From positions 1-19,046 of the forward strand of contig DAHWJX010000002.1 in the NCBI GenBank assembly GCA_027343965.1: a stretch of 19,046 nt of DNA, in the 5' to 3' direction. Made by a program: the position numbers and the translations under genes. The number at the start of each line of letters is the position of its first letter. Within the stretch, counting starts at the first letter, position 1. Shown piece after piece: positions 1 to 7,153 of the stretch. Below the pieces are notes generated by a model that made no database searches, was not told where the DNA came from, and worked only from the letters and a program-made list of their open reading frames with translations. The stretch is from JAKACU01 sp021821185 (lineage in GTDB: Bacteria > Bacillota > Bacilli > Alicyclobacillales > SLC66).

Positions 1-633
1 AACTCGCTTAACCGCACGACAATTGGACATGTGCATTAAGATAGGTTCGTTGTTTGGAGCTACATGTTTTCTCCATCCGTTTTCATCAGCACGGTCATAC
101 ACATCAGGATCAACAAAGTTATACAACTTCACGATAGGACAGCGTGGTTTAAACAGTTCATTGGTCTGGTCTATCAAACTTTGCGATACGGCCGTCACAA
201 CATCGCTTTTTTCAATACCAAGGCGAATGACATCTTGCAGCAACGGATCTTGTGCCAGCACGGTGACATCAGTACCATGAAGTGTCGTAATCACCGGGAT
301 ATTTTTATTGCCCAACATTTGTTTGGCCAAAAAAGCACACACTGCATAAGGAATCGCGTAATGAACGTGCAACAGGTCCAAATCATAATGCTTCACGACT
401 TCTGCCATTTTCGCCGCAAGTGCCAGGTCATGAGGTGATATCTGCAAAACAGGGTAATTTTCAGTTTCTACCTCGTGCACATAGATATTTTCTTGAAACA
501 ATCCCAAACGAAAGGGAATCCCTGACACGATAAAATGTACTTCGTGACCTCGTCTTGCCAAAGCTTTTCCAAGTTCTGTAGCAACCGCGCCAGAACCTCC
601 TAAAGTAGCATAACAGCTGATACCGATGCGCAC
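1..633 (-). CDS. bshA: Bacillithiol glycosyltransferase BshA, partial (3' end off the window)
   Basis: This encodes the N-terminal 211 residues of a GT4-type glycosyltransferase. The family joins GlcNAc from UDP-GlcNAc to L-malate, the first step of bacillithiol synthesis in the cytoplasm. The translation opens MRIGISCYATLGGSGAVATE, the typical BshA start with its glycine-rich GGSG sugar-nucleotide loop, and continues with GKALARRGHEVHF. Near the left edge it reads HMSNCRAVKRV, matching the family's HxSNFRxVKRV segment. I chose the GTG at 633 because AGGAGG lies 6 bases upstream and the protein then begins exactly at the family start. Full BshA proteins have about 375-380 residues, so the C-terminal domain is outside the window. 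The gene follows bshB1 by 22 bases on the same strand and is probably the last of the ypjD-dapB-mgsA-bshB1-bshA operon visible here. Identification is secure; the truncation is only the window edge. Confidence 0.95.
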   Translation of the reverse strand, partial: MRIGISCYATLGGSGAVATELGKALARRGHEVHFIVSGIPFRLGLFQENIYVHEVETENYPVLQISPHDLALAAKMAEVVKHYDLDLLHVHYAIPYAVCAFLAKQMLGNKNIPVITTLHGTDVTVLAQDPLLQDVIRLGIEKSDVVTAVSQSLIDQTNELFKPRCPIVKLYNFVDPDVYDRADENGWRKHVAPNNEPILMHMSNCRAVKRV

Positions 634-655
634 ACCGTTCGCCTCCTGTCTTTAC

Positions 656-1354
656 CTATGGTGCAAGCGTTGCAGCAAGCGACGATACTACAATAGGCTC
701 TTCGCGCCAAAATCCTTCGGCATAAGCAACTCCGGTCTGTTGTCCAAAATAACGATCGCGCCCTTCGATCATAGGCATAAAAGAACCTCTTGTGATCGGG
801 GTATCCACACCTTCAGCCTTCACAAATTGTGACCTATACTGTGCTAAGGCAGCCCTTTTTTTGTCATACACATGAGACACATCAACGACGAACGAAGCTT
901 TATCCACGCTATTAATCATATAATGGTACATCGCTTTAGGACGGTGCGGTGCAAGTCCATCATCGTATCGTCGTAATCCAGAAGTAAAAAATGCCTCATA
1001 AATGAGTCGAGCACACGCTCCATGATCGGGATGCCGGTCACTCGTCATCGGGGCTACGATCACTTCAGGTCGATAGGTGCGAATCACGCGCACAACAGAT
1101 GCAATTGAGTCTTCGTTGATTACAATGCCCCGATCTGGGATCGATAGGCAAATCCTCTCGGATATACCTAGAATATCGGCAGAGGCTAACGCCTCTTTGC
1201 GACGCGTGATCGGATCGCCATTGGTCGACATCTCTGCTTGTGTCAAGTCGCACACAACAACGCCATCGGGCGCATGTAGCGCACATAGTCCTCCCGCACC
1301 TAATTCAACATCATCTGGATGCGCTCCAAACGCCACTAAAAATGTTCCAAGCAC
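656..1354 (-). CDS. bshB1: N-acetyl-alpha-D-glucosaminyl L-malate deacetylase BshB1
   Basis: This is a zinc-dependent LmbE/PIG-L-type deacetylase of 232 residues. It removes the acetyl group from GlcNAc-malate, the second step of bacillithiol synthesis. Residues 11-17 read AHPDDVE, the conserved metal-binding motif with catalytic Asp. A second metal-binding motif, RHPDHG, is near residue 107. The C-terminal part (RSQF near 175, then RDRYFG..GVAYAEGF) is typical of the BshB1 subfamily. The start is a GTG at 1354 with AAGGGGGA about 7 bases upstream. It lies between mgsA (12 bases upstream) and bshA (22 bases downstream), an arrangement shared with Bacillus. The neighbouring BshA supports the bacillithiol assignment over a generic PIG-L deacetylase. 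No oddities were seen. Confidence 0.95.
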   Translation of the reverse strand: MLGTFLVAFGAHPDDVELGAGGLCALHAPDGVVVCDLTQAEMSTNGDPITRRKEALASADILGISERICLSIPDRGIVINEDSIASVVRVIRTYRPEVIVAPMTSDRHPDHGACARLIYEAFFTSGLRRYDDGLAPHRPKAMYHYMINSVDKASFVVDVSHVYDKKRAALAQYRSQFVKAEGVDTPITRGSFMPMIEGRDRYFGQQTGVAYAEGFWREEPIVVSSLAATLAP

Positions 1355-1366
1355 ATCAGTTCCCCC

Positions 1367-1804
1367 TTACGACGGACTATTTGGGCTATCTTCTTGCGAA
1401 GATGATGATTCATCGATAATCTCACGCCAAGCAAGATCTCCACGCCATAATCCACGCAAGAGCATTTCAGCTGTAGCAAGATTGGTCGCTACAGGAACAT
1501 TGTGCACATCGCATAAACGCAATAAAGCGATGATGTCAGGTTCATGAGGTTGTGCCATCAGTGGATCACGCAAGAAGATCAATAGGTCCAAGCGATTTTC
1601 TGCAATCAGTGCACCGATTTGCTGATCTCCGCCCATCGGACCACTTTGAAAACGATGAATCGTGAGCTCTGTTGCCATAGCGATGCGTGCTCCCGTTGTG
1701 CCCGTAGCGTATAAAACATGACCGTCAAACAACGCTTGATAGGCAGTTGCAAAATTAACCATATCCTCTTTCTTGCGATCATGTGCGACAAGTGCAATAT
1801 TCAC
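1367..1804 (-). CDS. mgsA: Methylglyoxal synthase
   Basis: This encodes a 145-residue methylglyoxal synthase, which converts dihydroxyacetone phosphate to methylglyoxal and phosphate, a bypass of lower glycolysis. The start MNIALVAHDRKKEDMVNFA is the family N-terminus. SGPMGGDQQIGALI carries the conserved aspartate that acts as catalytic base in the E. coli enzyme, and the later FLRDPLMAQPHEPDI segment carries the active-site Asp and His. The frame stays open to 1852, but I chose GTG 1804 because GGGAGGGG lies about 10 bases upstream and the extra N-terminal residues match nothing in the family. The length is close to the 137 residues of B. subtilis MgsA; the excess is an acidic, serine-rich C-terminal tail. 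It sits 22 bases after dapB and 12 before bshB1. Confidence 0.95.
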   Translation of the reverse strand: MNIALVAHDRKKEDMVNFATAYQALFDGHVLYATGTTGARIAMATELTIHRFQSGPMGGDQQIGALIAENRLDLLIFLRDPLMAQPHEPDIIALLRLCDVHNVPVATNLATAEMLLRGLWRGDLAWREIIDESSSSQEDSPNSPS

Positions 1805-1826
1805 GCGGATAATCCCCTCCCTGTCA

Positions 1827-2603
1827 TTAAAACAAAAAATGCTCCAAGCCATCGATGAGTCCTGTCACGTTCATGACCTGACGAATACCGAGTAACACGC
1901 CTGGCATAAAACTTTCCCGAGACATGGAATCATGGCGAATCGTAAGCCGTTCCCCTGTGCCGCCAAAAATCACTTCTTGATGTGCCACAAAACCAGGGAG
2001 TCGTACGCTGTGAATCGGAGTCCCCAATACGCTATGTAAGGCGGCTGCATTGGCAAGCGGTACAGGGTTGACCCCCGCTTCCTTACGCGCTTTGGCCATG
2101 CGTTCAGCGGTTTTTTGTGCTGTACCAGATGGTGCATCACGTTTTTGGTCATGGTGGTACTCGACAATCTCGGCATAGGGTAAGTACCTGGCGGCTAATT
2201 CCGCAGCACGCATCATCAACAACGCACCAATGGCAAAATTCGGGGCATATAAACCACCAAGAGAACGTTCTTCAAGCTCCTGCGTAATTTCCTGCAAAAA
2301 AGCTGAAGACAACCCCGTCGTACCTATCACTGGCCGCACCAAATGCGCAATCGCCGAAGTTATGGTTGGAGCGGCGGCGGTTGCATGAGTGAAATCGACA
2401 AGCACATGCGGTTTTACTTTTTGAAAACAAACATCAGCCGAAGCAAACACTGGTACAGCGACTGATTCGACATTGAACTCTGGTTCTGCCACCTTTTCAA
2501 TCCCTGCAACAAGTTCCATATCAGGAGCTGATAACACAGATTTTGCTACCTGATTACCCATTTTACCTTTTATCCCTGCAACAGCCACCAGTATTTTTCT
2601 CAC
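1827..2603 (-). CDS. dapB: 4-hydroxy-tetrahydrodipicolinate reductase
   Basis: DapB reduces 4-hydroxy-tetrahydrodipicolinate with NAD(P)H in the diaminopimelate/lysine pathway. In spore formers this pathway also supplies dipicolinate. The 258-residue product has the nucleotide-binding loop GIKGKMG (residues 10-16), DFTHA (70-74), GTTG (94-97) and the active-site signature EYHHDQKRDAPSGTA (148-162), including the catalytic His pair and Lys154. FGGTGERLTIRHDS..R.SF near the C-terminus is also conserved. Family length is about 250-270 residues, so the protein is complete. The start is GTG 2603, whose first bases overlap the TGA of the upstream ypjD gene (GTGA, 4 bases), indicating translational coupling. 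mgsA follows after 22 bases. Confidence 0.97.
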   Translation of the reverse strand: MRKILVAVAGIKGKMGNQVAKSVLSAPDMELVAGIEKVAEPEFNVESVAVPVFASADVCFQKVKPHVLVDFTHATAAAPTITSAIAHLVRPVIGTTGLSSAFLQEITQELEERSLGGLYAPNFAIGALLMMRAAELAARYLPYAEIVEYHHDQKRDAPSGTAQKTAERMAKARKEAGVNPVPLANAAALHSVLGTPIHSVRLPGFVAHQEVIFGGTGERLTIRHDSMSRESFMPGVLLGIRQVMNVTGLIDGLEHFLF

Positions 2604-2935
2604 AAAGTATAACCAGCCTTTCTTGTCCAGCGATTCTTATCTCGAGTCTGAAATTTTTCCATCACGCGATCATGAGCTTGCGCAAGATCTATGTGCAAAC
2701 TATTGGCAAGACACGCAACCACAAACAGTATATCCCCTAATTCAAGAGCGATATCGCCTTGTGCTTCCGTGTCTCTTTTAGGCTTTTCACCATAGCTGTG
2801 ATTCACTTCTCGCGCCAGCTCGCCTAATTCTTCAGCAAGTCTCACAACCAACGTCATAGGTTGAAAATAACCTTCTTCAAACTGCCCAATGTAATCATCT
2901 ACCTCTTGTTGAACGGTGCGAAGAGTCTTGTCCAC
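2600..2935 (-). CDS. ypjD: MazG-like nucleotide pyrophosphohydrolase (YpjD family)
   Basis: This small protein (about 111 residues from the chosen start) has the MazG fold motifs: EELGEL in the first acidic helix and ALELGDILF in the second. Together these give the ExxE...ExxD magnesium site of house-cleaning NTP pyrophosphohydrolases. The true substrate is not known from sequence. The frame is open to an ATG at 2953, but that codon has its SD only 1 base away. GTG 2935 has AAGGGAG with 8-base spacing and fits a predicted transcription start near 2956, so I prefer it. The gene overlaps dapB by 4 bases and is first in the ypjD-dapB-mgsA-bshB1-bshA operon. The same neighbourhood in Bacillus supports the ypjD name. 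Its main uncertainty is the start codon. Confidence 0.88.
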   Translation of the reverse strand: MDKTLRTVQQEVDDYIGQFEEGYFQPMTLVVRLAEELGELAREVNHSYGEKPKRDTEAQGDIALELGDILFVVACLANSLHIDLAQAHDRVMEKFQTRDKNRWTRKAGYTL

Positions 2936-2962
2936 GATCGATACTCCCTTCATGCTCCTATT

Positions 2963-2968
2963 ATTATA
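2963..2968 (-). promoter_or_regulatory. Candidate sigma-A promoter -10 for ypjD-dapB-mgsA-bshB1-bshA
   Basis: On the minus strand a perfect TATAAT lies 28 bases before the preferred GTG start of ypjD. Transcription would begin near 2956, after the ATG at 2953 would have needed a leader, which favours the GTG start. The hexamer 17 bases upstream (TGGCTG) is a poor -35, so this rests mainly on the -10 and on position. Confidence 0.4.
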
Positions 2969-2971
2969 TCC

Positions 2972-3000
2972 TCATAAGACGTGGACAGCCATCATAGGTT
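2972..3000 (+). promoter_or_regulatory. Candidate sigma-E promoter for ylbJ
   Basis: TCATAAG at 2972-2978 fits the sigma-E -35 pattern KMATA. It is followed after 14 bases by CATAGGTT at 2993-3000, which fits the sigma-E -10 pattern CATAnnnT. Transcription would start near 3007, leaving room for the AGGAGG SD and the TTG start at 3044. In B. subtilis ylbJ belongs to the mother-cell sigma-E regulon. The match is by eye only. Confidence 0.5.
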
Positions 3001-3043
3001 TACAATGAACAATCCGGACACGCTCGAAAAAGGAGGAATCGGG

Positions 3044-4300
3044 TTGCCCAATCGCCGTAAACATTTATCCATCGTCGTTCTAGCCTGTCTAGCCATTTTG
3101 TTTACCGTCTCCCTGGTCGTGTATCCGGAACAAGGAATGGACGCTGCCGTGGCCGGACTTAAGGTTTTTTGGGATGTTGTCTTCCCCTCGTTGTTACCGT
3201 TTTTCATTTTGTCGGAGATCCTGCTTGGTTTGGGCGTAGTCAATGCGTTTGGTGTCATTCTCGAACCTCTTATGCGACCCTTATTTAGCGTGCCTGGCGT
3301 TGGGGCATTTGCCTTATCGATGGGACTAGCCGCAGGGTATCCGATGGACGCAGTAATCACTTCGAAGTTTCGTCAAGGAGGTTTATGCACACGTATTGAA
3401 GGAGAGCGGCTGTTAGCTTTCACGAATACGGCTGATCCACTCTTTATGTTTGGTGCTGTCGCCGTAGGCATGTTCAAATCACCGCAACTTGGTGTTCTTC
3501 TCGCGATCGCTCACTACATTTCTTCACTCATCGTTGGAGTAACATTTAAACTCTATGGGCGTAAAGAAGAACGCTTCGTAAAGCCGATGCGGTCACAGGC
3601 CCAGCAAGGGAAACTATTTCGACGAGCATATCACGCTATGGTGAAAGCACATCTGGAAGATGCACGACCCTTTGGCAAATTATTAGGGGATGCGGTCAAT
3701 GACTCCATTCGCACTTTATTGATGATTGGCGGTTTTATTATCTTTTTCTCCGTTTTTTTACGCGTTCTAACCCAAGTAGGTGTGGTGGCTGTAGCAGCTA
3801 TTCCACTAACCTTTTTATTTGAAGCACTACATATGTCGATCCATCTAGTTCCCCCGTTTATCGCTGGCTTACTCGAGATCGACATTGGCTCCGCCGCAAC
3901 CGCAGCAACGAATACTCCACTTATTGAAAAGGCGAGTATTGTCAGTGCAATTATTGCATGGAGTGGGCTTTCCGTACACGCCCAAGTAGCCAGTGTTTTG
4001 ACAAACACCGACATTCGTATGCGCCCTTACTTCATTGCAAGAATTTATCACGCTATCCTCGCTGGTGGCATGACCTATGTCCTTTTTCGCTTAGGCGTAG
4101 GTACAAAAGCGGTAACCTACATACCGAAAGTGGTTGCTGCCTTGGCGCCAAATACGTCGTTTGGCCTGTCTCATTGGTTTTTGTCGATTACTGAGGTAGG
4201 TGCGTGGATAGCCCTGCTCCTCGGTTGTATGCTCTTATCACTTGTCATCTACCTTATCACGCGTTTTAAAGTCACAGCTTGGTATAGCAAAATATCGTAA
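3044..4300 (+). CDS. ylbJ: Sporulation integral membrane protein YlbJ
   Basis: This is a polytopic membrane protein of 418 residues. It resembles YlbJ, a nucleoside-recognition (Gate) domain protein needed in the mother cell for normal spore cortex and heat resistance; its transported substrate is unknown. Conserved features include VFPSLLPFFILSEILLGLGVV, GLAAGYPMDA, FTNTADPLFMFGAVAVGM and, in the second half, LLEIDIGS. There are about eight hydrophobic segments. The frame is open from GTG 2981, but the TTG at 3044 has a perfect AAAGGAGG with 7-base spacing and gives a length close to the 408 residues of B. subtilis YlbJ. The upstream ATG at 3005 would start almost at the predicted transcript end. 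It is divergent from ypjD and convergent with uppP. In B. subtilis, as I recall, ylbJ lies elsewhere, so its position here is a local rearrangement. Confidence 0.9.
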   Translation: MPNRRKHLSIVVLACLAILFTVSLVVYPEQGMDAAVAGLKVFWDVVFPSLLPFFILSEILLGLGVVNAFGVILEPLMRPLFSVPGVGAFALSMGLAAGYPMDAVITSKFRQGGLCTRIEGERLLAFTNTADPLFMFGAVAVGMFKSPQLGVLLAIAHYISSLIVGVTFKLYGRKEERFVKPMRSQAQQGKLFRRAYHAMVKAHLEDARPFGKLLGDAVNDSIRTLLMIGGFIIFFSVFLRVLTQVGVVAVAAIPLTFLFEALHMSIHLVPPFIAGLLEIDIGSAATAATNTPLIEKASIVSAIIAWSGLSVHAQVASVLTNTDIRMRPYFIARIYHAILAGGMTYVLFRLGVGTKAVTYIPKVVAALAPNTSFGLSHWFLSITEVGAWIALLLGCMLLSLVIYLITRFKVTAWYSKIS

Positions 4301-4317
4301 ACCAATGTTTTCGACAA

Positions 4318-4353
4318 AAAACGGTTGCGGCCAAATTTAGCCGCAACCGTTTT
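4318..4353. terminator. Bidirectional rho-independent terminator between ylbJ and uppP
   Basis: This is a perfect 14-bp inverted repeat (AAAACGGTTGCGGC, 8-base loop, GCCGCAACCGTTTT) with A-rich sequence on the left and T-rich on the right. It gives a U-tract in both directions and lies between the convergent ylbJ stop (4300) and uppP stop (4357). Confidence 0.95.
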
Positions 4354-4356
4354 CTC

Positions 4357-5139
4357 TTAAAAAAACTGATGAAACAACGTCTGATCCATTAAAACCAATA
4401 GGCCTAAGAGCAATGTATAATAGCCAAACGGGCGCAGGCTCATCGTTTTAATCAGTTTCGTCATACCCCAGATAGCGAGGTATCCAGTTACTGCCGATGC
4501 AGCTAAGGCTAACCAGAGTGTACTTCCCATCGCCAGTGAGGTAGTGCCCACATCTTTCACTTCAAAAATAGTGGCGCCAAACACGACGGGCACCGATAAC
4601 AAAAAACTGTATTGGACGGCATCCTCTCTCTTCATGCCAAAACCAAGTGCTGTACACAACGTCAGAGCCGAGCGGGACAACGCCGGTAAAATAGCTGCTC
4701 CTTGAGCCAAGCCAATAAAAAAAGCGCCTGACAGAGAAATTCGTTCCTTGGGAATGCCCCTTTGATCAAACCTTGCTTCAACATACAGCAAAAGCACCCC
4801 TGTTATTACAAATTCAATACCCAAGGTCGCTCCCGAATGGAAAATTTGTTCAAAGGTTTTTTCGAATAATAGTGCGATGAAAACAGTCGGGATCGTTGAT
4901 ACAAGTAAACGCAACCCCAACTTGGAAAAGGGGCGTCGAACAAGCGCCAAAATCTCACGAAAATAATACGATACCACCGCAAGTAACGTACCTGTGTGCA
5001 AAAAAACATCCAGTGCAAGAGAATTCCCTTTTAGAAAAAGTAATTTGTCCACTAAAACTAAATGCCCCGAACTGCTGACAGGTAAAAATTCTGTCAATCC
5101 TTGAACGGCGCCAAGAACAATAGCTTGCCAAATGGTCAC
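4357..5139 (-). CDS. uppP: Undecaprenyl-diphosphate phosphatase UppP (BacA family)
   Basis: This 260-residue polytopic membrane enzyme dephosphorylates undecaprenyl diphosphate, returning the lipid carrier for peptidoglycan synthesis; overexpression of the family confers bacitracin resistance. The N-terminus TIWQAIVLGAVQGLTEFLPV is diagnostic and contains the catalytic QxxxE pattern (QGLTE), followed by SSSGH. The second active-site motif reads PALSRSALT, whereas most members have PGxSRSxxT, so a Gly is replaced by Ala. The frame opens at 5193, but GTG 5139 has AAGGAGGG at 9-base spacing and gives the normal family start, so the earlier codons are excluded. It is a single gene, divergent from the YkvI-like gene and terminated by the hairpin at 4318-4353. 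Confidence 0.95.
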   Translation of the reverse strand: MTIWQAIVLGAVQGLTEFLPVSSSGHLVLVDKLLFLKGNSLALDVFLHTGTLLAVVSYYFREILALVRRPFSKLGLRLLVSTIPTVFIALLFEKTFEQIFHSGATLGIEFVITGVLLLYVEARFDQRGIPKERISLSGAFFIGLAQGAAILPALSRSALTLCTALGFGMKREDAVQYSFLLSVPVVFGATIFEVKDVGTTSLAMGSTLWLALAASAVTGYLAIWGMTKLIKTMSLRPFGYYTLLLGLLVLMDQTLFHQFF

Positions 5140-5249
5140 ACAGACATCCCTCCTTAAAAGTAATCTATGGACGAGCAGTCGAAAAGAGTACAAGCAACAT
5201 GAATCATCATGCCCTTGAATACCTTCTTAAAAGAAATGGAGGAATCCGT

Positions 5250-6269
5250 GTGCGCCGCATGGCCTTGACTGATGCCTGGAAAATCGCTGCTACCTATATT
5301 GGAACGGTTGTCGGCGCCGGTTTTGCGTCCGGCCAAGAGGTCATGCAGTTTTTCACTCGATTTGGCTCGATGGCCATCATCTCGATCCTGCTTAGTACGG
5401 TGTTGTTTTATCTACTGGGAGCCAGAGTGATGCAAGTGGGGAGGACATTAGACGCGCCATCTTTTGGTCTCGTGATATCTTCACTAGTAGGAGAAAAGCT
5501 CGGAAAATTTATGCAAATTGTCATGCTTATCATGCTATGTGGTGTCACGATCACGATGGTTGCCGGCAGTGGCGCCCTGCTATATGAACAATGGCATATC
5601 CCTATCGCCGCAGGTTCTCTTTTTACAATAATTCTAACGGGCATCGTTCTCTCTTTTGGTATGCGCGGCGTTATATCGGCTAACTCAATCATCGTTCCCA
5701 TCATGATTCTCTTTATCTTCATCGTTTTTTTGTCTCGCGTAACGCCGCACTATGCTTTATCGATGGACGTAGCGCACCTTTCCCCATTTCAAAGCATCTT
5801 ATCGGCTCTATCGTATGTCGGTTTCAATGTGGGGTTATCCTTGACGGTGCTCATCCCCCTGGGTAGACAGGCTGTTGACCAACGCACCTTGCAAATAGGC
5901 GCTCTCTTAGGTGCTATAGCTCTTGGATTAATGCTGTTGTTTATTCACCTTCTTCTCGTAAATGCATTTCATGGACCACATTTCGTCCAAATTCCAATGG
6001 GATATATCGCTAAGCAACTTCCTCCACTCTTTCGGTTGCTATTTATCGGTACGTTATGGGCAGAAATATTCTCCACCCTCGTATCGAACGTATATGGAAT
6101 CGCGCACGAAATGGTCCATCATCGTCGCCAATTATATCTCGCTACCATGGCGGTGATTCTTGCTGTCACATACTTTGGCAGCCAAATTGGATTTAGCACC
6201 ATGGTCTCTAACGTTTACCCTATTTTCGGTTATCTAGGTATCGTAATGTTGATTGCTGTCCTTGCTTAG
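5250..6269 (+). CDS. YkvI-like membrane protein (LeuT-fold transporter homologue)
   Basis: This encodes a 339-residue protein with about ten hydrophobic segments. The start region IAATYIGTVVGAGFASGQEV, followed by MQFFTRFG, is the signature of the YkvI family, distant relatives of the amino-acid/sodium symporter superfamily. The glycine-rich break in helix 1 (GTVVGAGFASGQE) corresponds to the unwound substrate-binding helix of LeuT-fold carriers. The substrate is not known. I chose GTG 5250, with GGAGGA 6 bases upstream; the frame is open from ATG 5199, but that codon lacks an SD, and ATG 5259 is too far from it. The gene is divergent from uppP across a 110-base region in which I see no convincing promoter. 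It ends 59 bases before ypjC on the same strand. Confidence 0.85.
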   Translation: MRRMALTDAWKIAATYIGTVVGAGFASGQEVMQFFTRFGSMAIISILLSTVLFYLLGARVMQVGRTLDAPSFGLVISSLVGEKLGKFMQIVMLIMLCGVTITMVAGSGALLYEQWHIPIAAGSLFTIILTGIVLSFGMRGVISANSIIVPIMILFIFIVFLSRVTPHYALSMDVAHLSPFQSILSALSYVGFNVGLSLTVLIPLGRQAVDQRTLQIGALLGAIALGLMLLFIHLLLVNAFHGPHFVQIPMGYIAKQLPPLFRLLFIGTLWAEIFSTLVSNVYGIAHEMVHHRRQLYLATMAVILAVTYFGSQIGFSTMVSNVYPIFGYLGIVMLIAVLA

Positions 6270-6289
6270 TGAAATGACCTAGATCAGGT

Positions 6290-6295
6290 TATAAT
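6290..6295 (+). promoter_or_regulatory. Candidate promoter -10 for the YitT-family gene
   Basis: A perfect TATAAT lies 33 bases before the ypjC start codon, just after the stop of the YkvI-like gene. The hexamer 17 bases upstream (TAGTGA, overlapping that stop codon) is only a weak -35. It suggests ypjC can be transcribed separately. Confidence 0.35.
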
Positions 6296-6328
6296 GGAAG
6301 CGGTAAGCATCCTAAGGAGTGTGCCGTC

Positions 6329-7153
6329 ATGAAGCGAATCCTTCCCTATTTCCTCATCCTTTTAGGTTCATTTGTCTATGCGGTCGGCCTCAACGCTTTT
6401 ATCATCGGCAATGGGCTGGCTGAGGGCGGTTTTGTTGGTATTTCCCTAGTGCTCTACTATAAGTTTCACGTGATTGTCGGATTGTCTTTTTTTGTGTTTA
6501 ACATTCCTGTACTACTTCTTGGCTGGAAGTTTTTTGGCCGCCATTTCATTATTAAGACTGTTCTTGGTGTTGTAGCGGTTTCCGCATTTAGTGTGCTGAC
6601 TTCTCACTTTGGCCAACATGTCCATGATCGCCTGCTTGCGGCGTTATATGGTGGCGTACTTTGCGGAGCAGGGTTAGGTTTGATTTTTCGCAGCGGAGGC
6701 ACCACAGGGGGCACGGATATTCTTGCTCGCATTGTGGGACATTTTTGGGGTCATTCCATGGGGAAAGTCATGTTTGCTTCTGATGTTCTTGTGATTTCAC
6801 TCGTGGCATTGGTTCTCGGCAAAGAGATTGCCATGTACTCGCTCGTTGCCCTATTTGTTGCCAGTCGTGTGATTGATTTTGTGATTGACGGCATATCATC
6901 GTCGCGAGCCACGATGATCATCAGTGAGCATGCACCGAGCATCGCGACACGCATTCATGTTGAATTAGGCCGAGGAACAACATTCTTACAAGGATATGGT
7001 GGCTACACAGAAAAGGCAAAGCAAGTCATCTATTGTGTCGTCAATCGCAATGAGCTGATCCGGTTGCAGGCGTTGGTTCATGAGGAAGATCCCCGTGCTT
7101 TTTTAGTCTCTAATGACGTTCATGATGTACTGGGTGAAGGTTTCACCTTCTGA
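6329..7153 (+). CDS. ypjC: YitT family membrane protein (YpjC-like)
   Basis: This 274-residue protein has five or six N-terminal membrane segments (residues 1-180) followed by a soluble DUF2179 domain (about 200-274). That is the two-part layout of YitT/YpjC proteins. The motif FRSGGTTGGTDI (about 125-136) in the membrane part is the family hallmark, and IISEHAPSIATRIHVELGRGTTFL opens the C-terminal domain, with GYTEKAKQVIYCVVNRNEL following. The function of this family is not established. ATG 6329 has CTAAGGAG at 9-base spacing. The symbol comes from the family and from closeness to ypjA, ypjD and dapB, as in Bacillus. YitT-like paralogues are common, so the exact name is less sure than the family. 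Its 3' end overlaps the convergent ypjA by 34 bases, with no terminator in between. Confidence 0.85.
   Translation: MKRILPYFLILLGSFVYAVGLNAFIIGNGLAEGGFVGISLVLYYKFHVIVGLSFFVFNIPVLLLGWKFFGRHFIIKTVLGVVAVSAFSVLTSHFGQHVHDRLLAALYGGVLCGAGLGLIFRSGGTTGGTDILARIVGHFWGHSMGKVMFASDVLVISLVALVLGKEIAMYSLVALFVASRVIDFVIDGISSSRATMIISEHAPSIATRIHVELGRGTTFLQGYGGYTEKAKQVIYCVVNRNELIRLQALVHEEDPRAFLVSNDVHDVLGEGFTF

Noticed and set aside
1077..1547. Plus-strand open frame of 156 codons opposite bshB1 and mgsA
   Set aside because: It crosses two conserved genes on the other strand and has low-complexity Ser/Pro-rich composition typical of shadow frames.
3631..4014. Minus-strand open frame of 127 codons inside ylbJ
   Set aside because: Shadow frame of a conserved membrane protein; no family features.
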